Source: Cyanobacterium stanieri PCC 7202
Lineage (GTDB): Bacteria > Cyanobacteriota > Cyanobacteriia > Cyanobacteriales > Cyanobacteriaceae
Reading direction: 5' to 3'
NCBI GenBank assembly: GCA_000317655.1
Contig: CP003940.1
Coordinates: 1,931,547-1,995,546 of the forward strand
Length of the DNA: 64,000 bases
The notes under the pieces are model-generated. The model had not been told where the DNA came from, searched no databases, and saw only the letters and a list, made by a program, of their open reading frames with translations. How positions within the stretch are numbered: the first letter of the stretch is position 1; every line of letters begins with the position of its first letter. Position numbers and translations under genes: made by a program. Below are positions 18,424-28,693 of the stretch, piece by piece.

Positions 18424-18878
18424 TGAAACCCATCCAAATAAATGGATATTTAATTTACTTTCATCCTGTTTTTTATCAACAGTGGTTAGAGTTAGTAAAT
18501 AGGGTTAAATATCTTAAGCAAAAATTAGCACCAGAAAACTTCATTACCCATCCAGAAGTTAAACTATTAAAGGCTTTAGATCAAGGGATAAAGGATAAAA
18601 TAGCAAACGATCCTTTTGCCTCCTATTTCGCCCTCAAAAAACCTTTACAAAAATATAGCCGTCTCAAAAAAATGGGTTTACCATCAAGGTATAGGTTATT
18701 TTTCCGAGTATTTAAAGAAGCAAATACAATTATTATTTTGTGGCTAGGATTTCCCCGTAAAGAAGGAGATAAAAAAGACTGCTATAAGGTATTTTCTAAG
18801 ATGGTTATTAATGGTAATTTTCCTGAAGATATGAGCAGTTTTTTAGATTTGGTGAATAACTCAGAAAATAATAATTAA
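18423..18878 (+). CDS. YhaV-family type II toxin (ribonuclease)
   Basis: This 151-residue protein is about the same length as E. coli YhaV, a ribosome-dependent mRNA interferase of the RelE superfamily. Visible family features are the opening INGYLIYFHPVFYQQWLEL and the late stretch SRYRLFFRVFKEANTIIILW, LGFPRKEGDKKD, CYKVF with basic residues. It is coupled to the upstream antitoxin by a one-base overlap. No sign of truncation is seen. Confidence 0.8.
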   Translation: MKPIQINGYLIYFHPVFYQQWLELVNRVKYLKQKLAPENFITHPEVKLLKALDQGIKDKIANDPFASYFALKKPLQKYSRLKKMGLPSRYRLFFRVFKEANTIIILWLGFPRKEGDKKDCYKVFSKMVINGNFPEDMSSFLDLVNNSENNN

Positions 18879-19035
18879 CCCCAATTCGGGAGCTTGGTAG
18901 ATGTCACAAAACAATCAACGACAGACTCAAATTTTCTTGATTTTCTCCATTTGTGAACTCAACTTGATATAATCAAACCACTTATATCCAATTCCTCAAT
19001 TTTCATGATTAATTCACCCTAATTATGCAGTTTTA

Positions 19036-19359
19036 ATGCTTCTGGTTATCATTGTCTGTTCTCTTAATGTATTAATGGCGATCGCTCATATTGTAATTTT
19101 AATAAAATTAATCCAAATTAAGCAAAAACTTATAGAAAGTAATCTTGTTTTACAAGAAATAGAAAAAGAATTAAACCTAGTATTAAAACAAATTCCTCTT
19201 TCAATTTTAACCCTAGGTTTAGAAATCAAAAAAACAAAAAATAATTACAAAAAATGGCACTCAAATTATAAAAAAATACAAAAAATAATCATAATAACAA
19301 AAACAATTTATAATATTTTACGCAGAAATAATATCTTATTTACTACCAATAAAATATAA
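19036..19359 (+). CDS. small membrane-anchored hypothetical protein
   Basis: This 107-residue protein has an N-terminal hydrophobic helix (about 1-25, LLVIIVCSLNVLMAIAHIVI) and a Lys/Asn/Ile-rich coiled tail. The next gene starts 2 bases downstream, so the two are probably co-transcribed. Cyanobacteria have many such one-helix basic proteins; I recognise no named family. The base composition is more AT-rich than in the neighbours. Confidence 0.6.
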   Translation: MLLVIIVCSLNVLMAIAHIVILIKLIQIKQKLIESNLVLQEIEKELNLVLKQIPLSILTLGLEIKKTKNNYKKWHSNYKKIQKIIIITKTIYNILRRNNILFTTNKI

Positions 19360-19361
19360 CC

Positions 19362-19727
19362 ATGAAACCTCCCAAATTTAAAACTATTCTTGACTATGAA
19401 AAAGCCAATATCTTAATGCAACCCGTATTTATTAGGGTTGTTGATAACATCAGAAAAGAAGCAGAAAATAATAATTGGGAAATAAGTTATCAAGAAATTA
19501 ACGAACCATTTCCCAGTCATATATTAACCCAAACCAAAGGAAATTTAGTCAAAAAAACCAATGTTTGGTTTATTTGTTTTCAAGTATGCTTTGATGAGTT
19601 TGAAATAGAACAAAACGAACCCGTACAAATTGATGCTAAATTGGTTAGTGATACTGGGGAGCTAAACTGGGATGAAATAGAAAATAAAACCAAAACTATC
19701 GTGACCAAATTATTTAAGAATGATTAA
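19362..19727 (+). CDS. hypothetical protein
   Basis: This is a 121-residue soluble protein with Trp-rich beta segments (TNVWFICFQVCFDEFEIEQ, IDAKLVSDTGELNWDEIE). It starts 2 bases after the preceding small membrane protein and converges with the GST-like gene. I do not recognise the family. The regular alternation suggests a real small alpha/beta domain. Confidence 0.6.
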   Translation: MKPPKFKTILDYEKANILMQPVFIRVVDNIRKEAENNNWEISYQEINEPFPSHILTQTKGNLVKKTNVWFICFQVCFDEFEIEQNEPVQIDAKLVSDTGELNWDEIENKTKTIVTKLFKND

Positions 19728-19730
19728 TTA

Positions 19731-20672
19731 TTAGTTGATATGAGGCAATCCTAAAGGAATTATCCCCCCCGGATTGAGAGGAAAAAGATTGCCATAATAA
19801 TCCTGTTTAATAAGTTCAAAATTACAGGTTTCTGCCACTCCCTGCAAATTATAAATATCTTTTAGATAACGACTAAGATTTGGATAATCAGCGATTCTTT
19901 TTAAATTGCACTTAAATAAACCAAAATAAACCAAATCAAAACGAATTAAAGTAGTAAATAAACGTACATCCGCAAGGGTTAAGTTATCTGCACATATATA
20001 TTGATTATTGCCTAACAATAGTTCAATCTCATCCAAAAGATTGAATAGTCCATAACAAGCCTCCTCATAGGCTTTTTGGGTTTGCGCAAAACCACAACGA
20101 TATACTCCATTATTAATATGATGATATATCTTGTCATTCCAGTGATCGATAGTTTCTTTTAGCTCATCAGGATATAAATTAAGCTCAGGACGGGAGGAAA
20201 ATTGGTTAAAACAATCATTAAGAAAAACAATTATTTCTGAACTTTCATTATTAACAATAGTTTGAGTTTTTTTATCCCACAAAACTGGTACGGTACAACG
20301 TCCTTGATAAGTAAAATCTGATTTAGAATATAATTGTTTTAAGGTATAACAATTTTCTGAACCTTGGGGAATTATCCATCCGCCATCCGCAGGGGAAGGG
20401 GTCGCAATAACCAAATCAACTATGTCCTCTAATCCTTTTAATTTTCTAACAATGAGGGTACGATGAGCCCAAGGACAACTTAACCCGGCATAAATGGTAT
20501 AGCGATTTTTTTCTGGGGCATAGAGCGTATTTTCAGCAATTATATTTCTAAATTGGCTTGAAGGGCGCTGGTAATTACCGTTATCGCTCGGTGCTAGGTT
20601 CGACATCATTATTTGCCAGATGGTTTTCCATGTAGTTTGAGCGATTATAATTAACCATTTTTGATTTAACAT
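19731..20672 (-). CDS. xi-class glutathione S-transferase / glutathionyl-hydroquinone reductase-like protein
   Basis: The protein has 313 residues from the ATG at 20672. A TTG at 20699 would overlap the upstream gene by 17 bases and seems less likely. The catalytic cysteine sits in SCPWAHRTLI. The N-terminal NYQRPSSQFR block and the C-terminal all-helical domain (LTLADVRLFTTLIRFD) are typical of the YqjG/ECM4 xi class. These enzymes reduce glutathionyl-hydroquinones or similar conjugates. The substrate here is unknown. The upstream hypothetical gene ends 10 bases before it, so the two likely form one unit. Confidence 0.85.
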   Translation of the reverse strand: MLNQKWLIIIAQTTWKTIWQIMMSNLAPSDNGNYQRPSSQFRNIIAENTLYAPEKNRYTIYAGLSCPWAHRTLIVRKLKGLEDIVDLVIATPSPADGGWIIPQGSENCYTLKQLYSKSDFTYQGRCTVPVLWDKKTQTIVNNESSEIIVFLNDCFNQFSSRPELNLYPDELKETIDHWNDKIYHHINNGVYRCGFAQTQKAYEEACYGLFNLLDEIELLLGNNQYICADNLTLADVRLFTTLIRFDLVYFGLFKCNLKRIADYPNLSRYLKDIYNLQGVAETCNFELIKQDYYGNLFPLNPGGIIPLGLPHIN

Positions 20673-20682
20673 GAGTAAATTT

Positions 20683-21303
20683 TTAAACGTTGGCGGCAAT
20701 CAGTCCTAGGTCGATATATTTTTTTATTACTAAAGTATTTTGTTCTAAAATAGTATCAAAATCATAAAAATGATGAATTGAATAATTTTCTAAATTCCCC
20801 TTTAATTCTAATTTAAAAAAACGAGATTTTTTTCCTTTTTGCCTTTGATTATAGCGAATTTTAACAATGACTTTTTGATTCTTTTTATTAAAATACAATA
20901 CCTCCCCTCGAATGGAAAAATAGTCCATTTTTAGGGTATTATCTTCTGGGGAAGTGGATGATTTATCGTCGGGAGCAATACCGACTATTTGTAAATAAAG
21001 TTGCTCACTATTACGAACTTTGTGAGGATAAACAATCCATTTTTGAGTTTGATTAATATCCACATGATTTTTGATTGAGCTAATGGCTTTTGCCAATATG
21101 ACACAATCAAATTGCTGTTTATCCCTTGTTTCCATTATTCCTTTGGTTAGTTTTCCTGCCATGGGAGTGTATTTTCCTTGTATTATTCCGATCGCCCTAT
21201 ATTGTTTAGGATGATTAGGAGTAGGAATAGGATTATAAGAAAAAGAATTTAAATCGGGAAAAAATTGATTAGGATTAGATAAGGGGGGATTACTCAAATT
21301 CAC
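20683..21303 (-). CDS. hypothetical protein, basic C-terminal half
   Basis: This 206-residue protein has a GTG start at 21303; an ATG 47 codons in would cut the Pro/Asn-rich leader. The middle (KQYRAIGIIQGKYTP, CVILAKAISSIKNH) and the C-terminal beta-rich part (YFSIRGEVLYFNKKNQKVIV) suggest one folded beta domain. The family is not recognised. It is probably co-transcribed with the downstream GST-like gene and divergent from the acetolactate synthase-like gene. Confidence 0.65.
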   Translation of the reverse strand: MNLSNPPLSNPNQFFPDLNSFSYNPIPTPNHPKQYRAIGIIQGKYTPMAGKLTKGIMETRDKQQFDCVILAKAISSIKNHVDINQTQKWIVYPHKVRNSEQLYLQIVGIAPDDKSSTSPEDNTLKMDYFSIRGEVLYFNKKNQKVIVKIRYNQRQKGKKSRFFKLELKGNLENYSIHHFYDFDTILEQNTLVIKKYIDLGLIAANV

Positions 21304-21407
21304 TCTAATTAAGGATTGATAGAAAAAATTATATATTCAATTACCTTAAGGATAGCTTTTTCTGAGGCACGGGGAACAAATTAACGACAAAAATTTGAGG
21401 AGTAAAT

Positions 21408-23054
21408 ATGTCTCAACAAAACACCGCAGAATTATTAGTTAAATGTCTGGAAAATGAAGGAGTAGAGTATATTTTTGGTTTGCCGGGGGAGGAAAATCTG
21501 CACATCCTTGAGGCTCTGAAAGACTCTACTATTCAGTTTATCACTGTTCGCCATGAGCAGGGGGCTGCTTTTATGGCGGATGTGTATGGGCGTTTGACGG
21601 GTAAGGCGGGGGTGTGTTTATCAACCCTTGGGCCAGGGGCAACAAATTTAATGACGGGGGTGGCGGATGCCAACCTTGATGGGGCGCCTTTGGTGGCGAT
21701 TACGGGGCAGGTAGGCACCGATAGGATGCACATTGAATCCCATCAATATCTGGATTTGGTGGCGATGTTTGCCCCTGTAACCAAATGGAATAAGCAAATT
21801 GTCCGTCCGGGTATTACCCCCGAAGTGGTACGTAAGGCTTTTAAGGTGGCACAAAAGGAGAAGCCGGGGGCGGTACATATTGATTTACCTGAAAATATTG
21901 CCGCCATGGGGGCGGATGGACATCCTTTGAGGATTGATCAAAAAGAAAAAATCTATGCTTCCTATCGTAGTATAAATGCAGCGGCTTTGGCGATCGCCCG
22001 AGCAAAAAACCCTTTAATCTTGGCAGGAAATGGCACCATTAGGGCAAAGGCAACGGAATCCTTGACGGAGTTTGCCACCCGTCTAAATATCCCTGTGGCG
22101 AATACTTTTATGGGTAAAGGGGCAATTCCCTACATTCATCCCCTCTCATTGTGGACAGTGGGGCTACAACAACGGGATTATATCACCTGTGGATTTGAAC
22201 AGGCAGATTTGATCATTGCCGTGGGTTATGATTTGATCGAATATTCCCCCAAAAAATGGAACCCTGATGGCACCACCCCCATTGTTCATATTGCCACCCA
22301 TGGCGCCGAAATTGATAGTAGTTACATTCCAGAAGTAGAGGTAGTCGGTGATATTGCCGATGCCCTTGATGAAATAGGAAAAAGGTGCGATCGCACTGGC
22401 AAACCTATTCCCTTCTCCGCCACCCTGCGCAAAGACATTCGAGAAGACTATGAACAATATGCCAATGATGAGGGCTTTCCCATCAAACCTCAAAAAATTA
22501 TTTATGACCTACGACAAGTAATGGGATCAGAAGATATAGTAATTAGTGACGTTGGCGCCCATAAAATGTGGATAGCCAGACACTACCACGCCGAAGCCCC
22601 CAACACCTGCATTATCTCTAACGGTTTCGCCGCCATGGGTATCGCCATTCCTGGCGCGCTCGCTGCCAAATTGGTTCACCCAGACAGAAAAGTAGTAGCC
22701 GTCACAGGGGATGGAGGATTTATGATGAACTCCCAAGAATTAGAAACCGCCATCAGAACCAAAACCCCCTTTGTTACTCTCATTTTCAACGACAATGCTT
22801 ACGGGCTGATTGGCTGGAAACAAAACAATCAATTTGGCTCATCAAGTTTTGTTGATTTCACGAATCCCGACTTTGTAAAATTCGCCGAAAGTATGGGTTT
22901 AAAAGGCTATCGAGTCACCGCCACCGAAGATTTAATTCCCATCCTCAAAGAAGCCCTAGCCCAAGAAGTTCCCGCCGTCATCGATTGCCCCGTGGACTAT
23001 GGCGAAAACCTCCGTTTCTCCGAAAAAGCAGGGGATTTAAGTTGTCCCATCTAA
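21408..23054 (+). CDS. acetolactate synthase large-subunit-like ThDP enzyme
   Basis: This 548-residue ThDP-dependent enzyme has the activating glutamate in RHEQGAAFMADVYGR, the GPGATNLMTGVADA segment and the ThDP-Mg motif starting GDGGFMMNSQ and ending FNDNAYGL. Acetolactate synthases join two pyruvates for branched-chain amino acid or acetoin synthesis. The GLPGEENLHILEAL start matches the IlvB/AlsS-like cyanobacterial paralog rather than the main IlvG-type enzyme. A small regulatory subunit is not adjacent, so anabolic versus catabolic use cannot be told. RBS GAGGAG precedes the ATG. Confidence 0.85.
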   Translation: MSQQNTAELLVKCLENEGVEYIFGLPGEENLHILEALKDSTIQFITVRHEQGAAFMADVYGRLTGKAGVCLSTLGPGATNLMTGVADANLDGAPLVAITGQVGTDRMHIESHQYLDLVAMFAPVTKWNKQIVRPGITPEVVRKAFKVAQKEKPGAVHIDLPENIAAMGADGHPLRIDQKEKIYASYRSINAAALAIARAKNPLILAGNGTIRAKATESLTEFATRLNIPVANTFMGKGAIPYIHPLSLWTVGLQQRDYITCGFEQADLIIAVGYDLIEYSPKKWNPDGTTPIVHIATHGAEIDSSYIPEVEVVGDIADALDEIGKRCDRTGKPIPFSATLRKDIREDYEQYANDEGFPIKPQKIIYDLRQVMGSEDIVISDVGAHKMWIARHYHAEAPNTCIISNGFAAMGIAIPGALAAKLVHPDRKVVAVTGDGGFMMNSQELETAIRTKTPFVTLIFNDNAYGLIGWKQNNQFGSSSFVDFTNPDFVKFAESMGLKGYRVTATEDLIPILKEALAQEVPAVIDCPVDYGENLRFSEKAGDLSCPI

Positions 23055-23060
23055 AACCTA

Positions 23061-23092
23061 GTGGGAAGGCCAAGATTAACTATCTTTCCCAC
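23061..23092. terminator. hairpin between convergent genes
   Basis: Stem GTGGGAA (23061-23067) and TTCCCAC (23086-23092) lies right after the acetolactate synthase-like stop and overlaps the 3' end of the convergent small gene. A T-run is weak, so termination is likely but not certain. Confidence 0.45.
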
Positions 23093-23429
23093 CAATGGAG
23101 TTTTTCGCCTTCTCAATCAAAGCCACTATATCCTGCAAAGAAATTTTTAAGAGGGATAAAATACCGATAACAATTAAAACAAACCCGATTAAAAAACTAT
23201 CATCCGATAAATATAAACCGACAATAACAATAAAATAGGGAGATAAAATCGAGCTAATTTTTTCTACCAACTTAACAGTTTGAATTTGTTCCTTATCCAT
23301 AACATTATCAGGAATAGGAACAGAGGATTTTTCTATGTCAATATCTGTATCAGTAGAACTTGGCGGAACAAAATTGCCAATATTAGGATTTGTGTCAGTT
23401 TTGCTTTCTTTATTTCCCTTACTAAACAT
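23076..23429 (-). CDS. small two-helix membrane protein, unknown
   Basis: This 117-residue protein has a polar, Ser/Thr/Asp-rich N-terminus (1-50), two hydrophobic helices (about 65-78 and 81-95, FIVIVGLYL and FLIGFVLIVIGILSLLKI) and a short amphipathic tail. It follows the IcfG-like gene on the same strand after 84 bases and could be its last operon member. No known domain is recognised. Confidence 0.6.
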   Translation of the reverse strand: MFSKGNKESKTDTNPNIGNFVPPSSTDTDIDIEKSSVPIPDNVMDKEQIQTVKLVEKISSILSPYFIVIVGLYLSDDSFLIGFVLIVIGILSLLKISLQDIVALIEKAKNSIGGKDS

Positions 23430-23513
23430 AAAAAAATGATCCTTTCCTTAATTAATGTCAATCAATTAAACTATAGCAATCCTCAGTAATTTTTTAACAG
23501 ATAGAATCTGATT

Positions 23514-25304
23514 TTAACCAAGACGACGCACTGCTAACATGGTAAGGTCATCAAATTGATCTGCTTCTCCGATATGTTCAATGACAGTATCTTTGACGGT
23601 ATTTACCAATGTTGCCACCGAGTCATAGGGTTGATTCAATAACTGCTCTAATCTTTCAGGGCGGAAAAACTCCCTATTCATAGAACGCGCATCGGTTACT
23701 CCATCGGTGTTACCAAAAACTATATCCCCTGTTTCTAAATAAAACTGTTTAAAATTAAATTTCATCCCCGGCATCATGCCCACAGCCGGGCCAGTGGACT
23801 TGAGGAGTTGTTTGGTGTTGCCTTGAGTGTCTTTGACATATAATGATTCATGACCACCATTGATATAGGTCAAAAGACCATTTTCGGGGTTGAGAATGCC
23901 CATAAACATGGTGGCAAACATCCCTAAATCTCCGTGGTTATTACCGATATAGTTATTGGTGATGCTGACGGCTTGGAGGGCGTTAAGGTGAACCAAATTT
24001 GTTTGGGCATCTTCCCCTATCCAACCTGTTTCTAGGGGTTGATGGGTAGCAAGAATATTACTCATTTCTCCCTCGAGGCGATGTTGATGGGAGAAAATGC
24101 GAATCAGACTACGAAAAAGTCCCATAAATAGGGCGGCACCGACTCCCTTATCGCAGACATCCGCCAAAACTAAAACAACGTTGCCATTGGGTAGGGTAAA
24201 GGTATCATAGAAGTCTCCTGCCACCTGACGGGCAGGTTTGAAGAAGGTGGCTATTTCCCAGTTAGGTATTTTGAGGGGTTGGGAGGGTAAAAAGTTCAGT
24301 TGTACTTCCCTACCTTTTTCTAATTCCTTGTTAAGTTTGTTGAGGTATTGAATTTCTCGATCGCGCAGAATTTTTTTCTCGAGGGATGCTTCTATCCTTG
24401 CCCGTAAAAGAATTTTATTAAAGGGTTTGGGTAGATAATCCTCGGCACCGATTTCGATACAACGAATGACATTGTCCATTTCATCGAGGGCAGAAATCAT
24501 GATCACGGGGATATGTTTTTTCTTCTCGTCTTGTTTGAGGGTTTCTAAGACTTGATAACCATCAATTTCGGGCATTAATAAATCGAGAAGAATGAGATCA
24601 TAATCTTGTTGGGCAATCATCTCGAGGGCATTTTTGCCATCAATGGCAGTGGTGACGGTGTAACCTTCTCGGGTGAGTTGGCTGTGGAGTAATTCTCGAT
24701 TATTTTCGTTGTCATCCACGGCGAGGATATGCCCTGTAATGTTTTTTGCCTCGACGGGTTTATTGATTTTGGGATGTCTGGTATCGACAAATTCCTTGAT
24801 GGGAATGTTACTAATATCGTGGGGATTTTCCACGGGGACAATAAATTCAAATCTTTCTATGTCGATGAGAAAGTTTTTGAGGCGAATGGAGGATTGATGG
24901 ATTCTGGCTAAGTCTTTGGCGAAGTCTTCTTCTTCGTGGTTGGGGCTAGTTTTGATCAGTTCGCAATTGTTGATAATTGTGGCAATTAAGGGGTCAGTTT
25001 TACTTCTGAGAAGAGATATTTTTTTGCTAAAACTATCTTTGGAATAGTCCTGATTTTCTTGTTTTAGCATTTGATTAATGGTGGCTAAAACTTCTTTACC
25101 ATTTTTTTGAATTGAGCTTAGTTTTTCTATTACTATTTGGTTAAGGGCGATCGCCTCTGGCTCCAAATCCCCCAAATCTTCCAACAACATTTCACTATAC
25201 CCTAAAATAGCATTAATAGGGGTACGTAAATCATGACGAAGATTAGCAATTATAGAAGAATTTAACTCGGTAATTTCGGGGATATTTTGTACTGTTTCAC
25301 TCAT
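23514..25304 (-). CDS. icfG: IcfG-type PP2C phosphatase with HisKA-like and receiver domains
   Basis: This 596-residue protein has a HisKA-like helix pair with His24 (LRHDLRTPINAILGYSEML) but no HATPase, then a receiver (about 192-305, acceptor D241 in ILLDLLMPEIDGY), a coiled coil and a SpoIIE/PP2C phosphatase domain (about 345-596). The phosphatase shows VAGDFYD, ADVCDKGVGAA, GNTDGVTDA and DDLTML metal-binding blocks. In Synechocystis 6803 the IcfG phosphatase dephosphorylates STAS phosphoproteins and is needed to coordinate glucose and inorganic carbon use (established knowledge). Two STAS genes and an RsbW-like kinase lie in the same gene run. The intact HisKA motif without a kinase domain suggests it accepts phosphate from a neighbour (inference). 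Confidence 0.87.
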   Translation of the reverse strand: MSETVQNIPEITELNSSIIANLRHDLRTPINAILGYSEMLLEDLGDLEPEAIALNQIVIEKLSSIQKNGKEVLATINQMLKQENQDYSKDSFSKKISLLRSKTDPLIATIINNCELIKTSPNHEEEDFAKDLARIHQSSIRLKNFLIDIERFEFIVPVENPHDISNIPIKEFVDTRHPKINKPVEAKNITGHILAVDDNENNRELLHSQLTREGYTVTTAIDGKNALEMIAQQDYDLILLDLLMPEIDGYQVLETLKQDEKKKHIPVIMISALDEMDNVIRCIEIGAEDYLPKPFNKILLRARIEASLEKKILRDREIQYLNKLNKELEKGREVQLNFLPSQPLKIPNWEIATFFKPARQVAGDFYDTFTLPNGNVVLVLADVCDKGVGAALFMGLFRSLIRIFSHQHRLEGEMSNILATHQPLETGWIGEDAQTNLVHLNALQAVSITNNYIGNNHGDLGMFATMFMGILNPENGLLTYINGGHESLYVKDTQGNTKQLLKSTGPAVGMMPGMKFNFKQFYLETGDIVFGNTDGVTDARSMNREFFRPERLEQLLNQPYDSVATLVNTVKDTVIEHIGEADQFDDLTMLAVRRLG

Positions 25305-25332
25305 TTTTTTGCCACAATTTTTATTAGTTAAG

Positions 25333-25695
25333 TTAGTCTAAAAAAGCCTTGATTTTATTTAACAAACGAGGTAATTCGATGGGCTTGGTGTCATAGTCAT
25401 CACACCCCGCTTTCATGGCTTTTTCATAATCCCCTGCCATGGCATGGGCGGTGAGAGCAATAATAGGGGTGCTTTTGGTTTCTTCTTTTTGCTTGAGGTG
25501 TTCTGTGGCAGTCCAACCATCCATGACAGGTAAACTCATATCCATGAGAATCAGGTCTGGTTTTTCAGAAATTGCTTTTTCTACTCCCTCCCCTCCATCT
25601 ACGGCAATAATAATTTCATAACCCTTACGTTTGAGACGACGGGAAAGCATATCCCGATTCATTTCATTATCTTCTACTAATAAAATTCTGTGCAT
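25333..25695 (-). CDS. single-domain CheY-like response regulator
   Basis: This is a 120-residue receiver with acidic pocket VEDN, acceptor D52 in LILMDMSLPVMDGW, and the conserved Thr/Lys region (IALTAHAMAGD, YDTKPIEL). There is no output domain. It sits between the hybrid kinase and the IcfG-like phosphatase with short gaps of 55 and 28 bases, so all three are almost certainly co-transcribed. A role as phosphate shuttle in a relay from kinase to phosphatase is inference. Confidence 0.93.
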   Translation of the reverse strand: MHRILLVEDNEMNRDMLSRRLKRKGYEIIIAVDGGEGVEKAISEKPDLILMDMSLPVMDGWTATEHLKQKEETKSTPIIALTAHAMAGDYEKAMKAGCDDYDTKPIELPRLLNKIKAFLD

Positions 25696-25750
25696 AAATT
25701 TTTCCTCCTAATTGTTTTTTTGAAAATATTTTTTTGGTTATTTAAAAAGT

Positions 25751-28693
25751 TTAAGTCAGGGTAACATGACTGATGAGACGATGAATTTCTTTGAGTAAAA
25801 GCTGACGATCATAATCACCCTTTTGAATAATATCTTCGACCTGAGAATTTAGTTTTTGACGATCATCTTCATTAAGATCTTTCGCAGTAACAATTATAAC
25901 AGGTACATCATTCCACGCTGGATTTTCACGCAAAATGTTAACAAATTGAAATCCATCAATTTTGGGCATCATTAAATCTAATAAAATTAACTTAGGAATT
26001 TTAGATTTAATCTTTTTAATACCATCCTCTCCATCTTCCGCCTCAATAACCTGCCAACCTTCTTTTTCTAGGAGGCGTCGCATCATTCTCCGGGTGGGTT
26101 CGTCGTCATCCACCACCATGACAACATTATCTGAAGTCGATTGATATTTATTGAGGATATTTTTCAGTTTTACCTGATTTAAAGGTTTTGTAATGTAATC
26201 TGTAGCTCCCAAAGTATAACCTATGCTGCGATCGCTCACTATGGTTGCCATAATCACGGGTATATGGGTCAATTCAGGGTCAGCTTTTAATTCCGTCAAA
26301 ACAGACCAACCATCCATTTTCGGCATAATCACGTCCAAAATAATTACATCTGGCATGATTTCCCGAGCCAACTGTAACCCCTGTTCGGGATCCACCGTGG
26401 CAGTGATAGTAAAATTCTCATTTTTGAGATAACCCTTAATCACATCATGGGTGGTCACATCATCATCAATAATTAAAATATGCTTATGGTCTTCGCATTT
26501 CTCCACAGGCTGATTAATAATTTCCTCCACATTTACCTCGGGCTTTTTAATATCCTCAACCACCACAGGTAAATGAATGGTAAAAGTGGTTCCCACCCCT
26601 TCCTCACTATCGAGATTGATATAACCCCCCATCATTTCACAGAATTTTTTAGTAATGGTTAATCCCAAACCAGTACCACCATATTTCCTCGTCGTCGATA
26701 CATCCGCTTGAGAAAAAGCATCAAACAATTTTGCCTGTTGCTTAGGATTCATGCCGATACCCGTATCCTTCACCTCAAAGAAAATCCAGTCTTTTCCTTC
26801 TTGTTGATACTTATCAATATTCATAGTGATAGTACCTTTATCTGTAAACTTACTGGCATTACTGAGTAAATTAAACATATTCTGACGAATCTTGGTGACA
26901 TCCCCCACCATAGAACCCAAATTATCAGGATAATGAACCTCAAGGGTATTATTATTTTTTTCAATCAGAGGCTGAATAGTTAACATAATCTCCTCAATCA
27001 CCGAAGAAACTTGGAACTCCTCGAGATAAAGCTCCATTTTTCCCGCTTCAATTTTGGAAATATCGAGAATATCGTTAATTAGACCTAATAAATGTTTTCC
27101 TGCCCCCTGAATTTTTTTCAAATCCTCCACAAAATCATCCTCGCCCATGTCTTCCGCCTCTTCCTGCAAAAGCTCACCATAACCGATAATGGCATTTAAA
27201 GGAGTTCGTAATTCGTGACTCATATTAGCAAGGAAAGAACTTTTTGCCTGATTGGCTTCTTCTGCTAATTCCTTCGCCTCTTCTAGTTCCTGGGTGCGCT
27301 CTTTTACCCTCACTTCTAAATCTTCATTGGTTTTGGCGAGAAAATCAAAAGAATCCCTCAACTTTTGAGCCATTTGATTGAATAAATATCCCAAATGCCC
27401 TAACTCATCACGACGGGTAATGTTCATCTGATACCTTAAATTACCCTGTGCCACAGTTTCCGTGGCATACATCAACTCATTAATGGGTTTTTCAATATCA
27501 TTTCTGATCAAAGAGGAAATAATTAAAATGATCACCGTCAAGGATAAAATTCCCACTAAAATTAAGGTTCTTGTAACCACAAAAACCTGATTATTGACCC
27601 ATGACTGAGGAACCACTGTTACCCAATACCAGTCTGGTCCTTCTATTTGACTAACAATGTAATACTCCTGATTGGTTTGGTCATAGATTTGAACAGTGCC
27701 ATCAATGCGTTGATTGGGGTCAATATATTCCATCAACTTGAGGAAAAAATCAAGGTCATAGGTATTACCAATACTGTCTAACTCCGCCTCGGTGACATTG
27801 TCTCTGGTTTCTGCCTCTCTTATGCGATCTAGGAGTTGAGGATGAACAATTAACCGGGCTTTTTGGTCAAAAATAACGTTGTATGTTCCCTCAATAGCAT
27901 CATTAATGGTTCTTTCTTGCAACTCACCGATCAAAATATCATGACCAATATTGCCGACTTGTTGACCTTCGGCATTGTCAATGGGAGTCACACTAGACAC
28001 CATCCAATCGCTTTGGGTAGCATCATAATATATCCTTGTCCACATGGTATCCCTTTCGGGGTTATTTTCAGGGATGCTAATTTGGAAAGATTCATCGGTG
28101 GTAATAATTTTTTCGGTTTCAGCTTCTTCTACCCAGGGATAATTAGGCATATAAATGACAATGCCATTTTCGGGGATATGGATATAGGTATTCACAAAGG
28201 TTTCTTGCCATGCCAAACCGTAGGAGCGCACATTTTCAAAAAATGTCACTACCCGATTTCTCATTTCCTCATCCACATTTACATTAGTACCCAAAAATAC
28301 TCCGGGGGTATCCAAGGTATTAAAGGGAAGAACGTTTCTGATGGTGGCATCTTCCCTTGTTTCGACAATTTCATCGAACCTATCAATTTTTTCGGGATCA
28401 AGGGTGTTAATTTCTTGGAGTAGTCTGTCTCTGAGGATGCGATTATTTTTTTCGGCTTCGATGAATATTTGGCTTTCTTTTTGAACGACAATGGTGGTAT
28501 TTCTGGTGACGTAACCGAGTATATGATCCCTGATGAGTTGACGAAGATAGATATAGCCAATGGCATTAAAAAAAAGCGTAATAGTTCCCACACCAATGAT
28601 GGTTTTCGCCATGGTAATTTTACCAAGGGAACGGTTAAATCTTTTCATGGACGTACATTTTTTTGGATCTTCTTTTTTATTATTAAATTTCAT
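25751..28693 (-). CDS. membrane hybrid sensor histidine kinase (Cache-like, HAMP, HisKA, HATPase, two receivers)
   Basis: The protein has 980 residues. Order: transmembrane helix about 31-50, large extracytoplasmic sensor (about 51-370, Cache-like with [15 protein letters not shown] before the second helix), transmembrane helix about 371-395, HAMP, coiled coil, HisKA with H493 ([18 protein letters not shown]), HATPase ([30 protein letters not shown]) and receivers with D787 and D906. The start codon overlaps the stop of the upstream NRPS-like gene (ATGA), which fixes the start and implies translational coupling. The signal sensed is unknown. Coupling to the NRPS-like enzyme and the IcfG-like phosphatase suggests control of the same pathway. 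Confidence 0.93.
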   Translation of the reverse strand: MKFNNKKEDPKKCTSMKRFNRSLGKITMAKTIIGVGTITLFFNAIGYIYLRQLIRDHILGYVTRNTTIVVQKESQIFIEAEKNNRILRDRLLQEINTLDPEKIDRFDEIVETREDATIRNVLPFNTLDTPGVFLGTNVNVDEEMRNRVVTFFENVRSYGLAWQETFVNTYIHIPENGIVIYMPNYPWVEEAETEKIITTDESFQISIPENNPERDTMWTRIYYDATQSDWMVSSVTPIDNAEGQQVGNIGHDILIGELQERTINDAIEGTYNVIFDQKARLIVHPQLLDRIREAETRDNVTEAELDSIGNTYDLDFFLKLMEYIDPNQRIDGTVQIYDQTNQEYYIVSQIEGPDWYWVTVVPQSWVNNQVFVVTRTLILVGILSLTVIILIISSLIRNDIEKPINELMYATETVAQGNLRYQMNITRRDELGHLGYLFNQMAQKLRDSFDFLAKTNEDLEVRVKERTQELEEAKELAEEANQAKSSFLANMSHELRTPLNAIIGYGELLQEEAEDMGEDDFVEDLKKIQGAGKHLLGLINDILDISKIEAGKMELYLEEFQVSSVIEEIMLTIQPLIEKNNNTLEVHYPDNLGSMVGDVTKIRQNMFNLLSNASKFTDKGTITMNIDKYQQEGKDWIFFEVKDTGIGMNPKQQAKLFDAFSQADVSTTRKYGGTGLGLTITKKFCEMMGGYINLDSEEGVGTTFTIHLPVVVEDIKKPEVNVEEIINQPVEKCEDHKHILIIDDDVTTHDVIKGYLKNENFTITATVDPEQGLQLAREIMPDVIILDVIMPKMDGWSVLTELKADPELTHIPVIMATIVSDRSIGYTLGATDYITKPLNQVKLKNILNKYQSTSDNVVMVVDDDEPTRRMMRRLLEKEGWQVIEAEDGEDGIKKIKSKIPKLILLDLMMPKIDGFQFVNILRENPAWNDVPVIIVTAKDLNEDDRQKLNSQVEDIIQKGDYDRQLLLKEIHRLISHVTLT

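Noticed and set aside
20673-20699. TTG start for the GST-like gene
   Set aside because: It would overlap the upstream gene by 17 bases; an ATG lies 27 bases further in.
27863-28423. 186-residue plus-strand frame opposite the hybrid kinase sensor region
   Set aside because: It lies fully inside a well-supported coding region and shows no domain or RBS.
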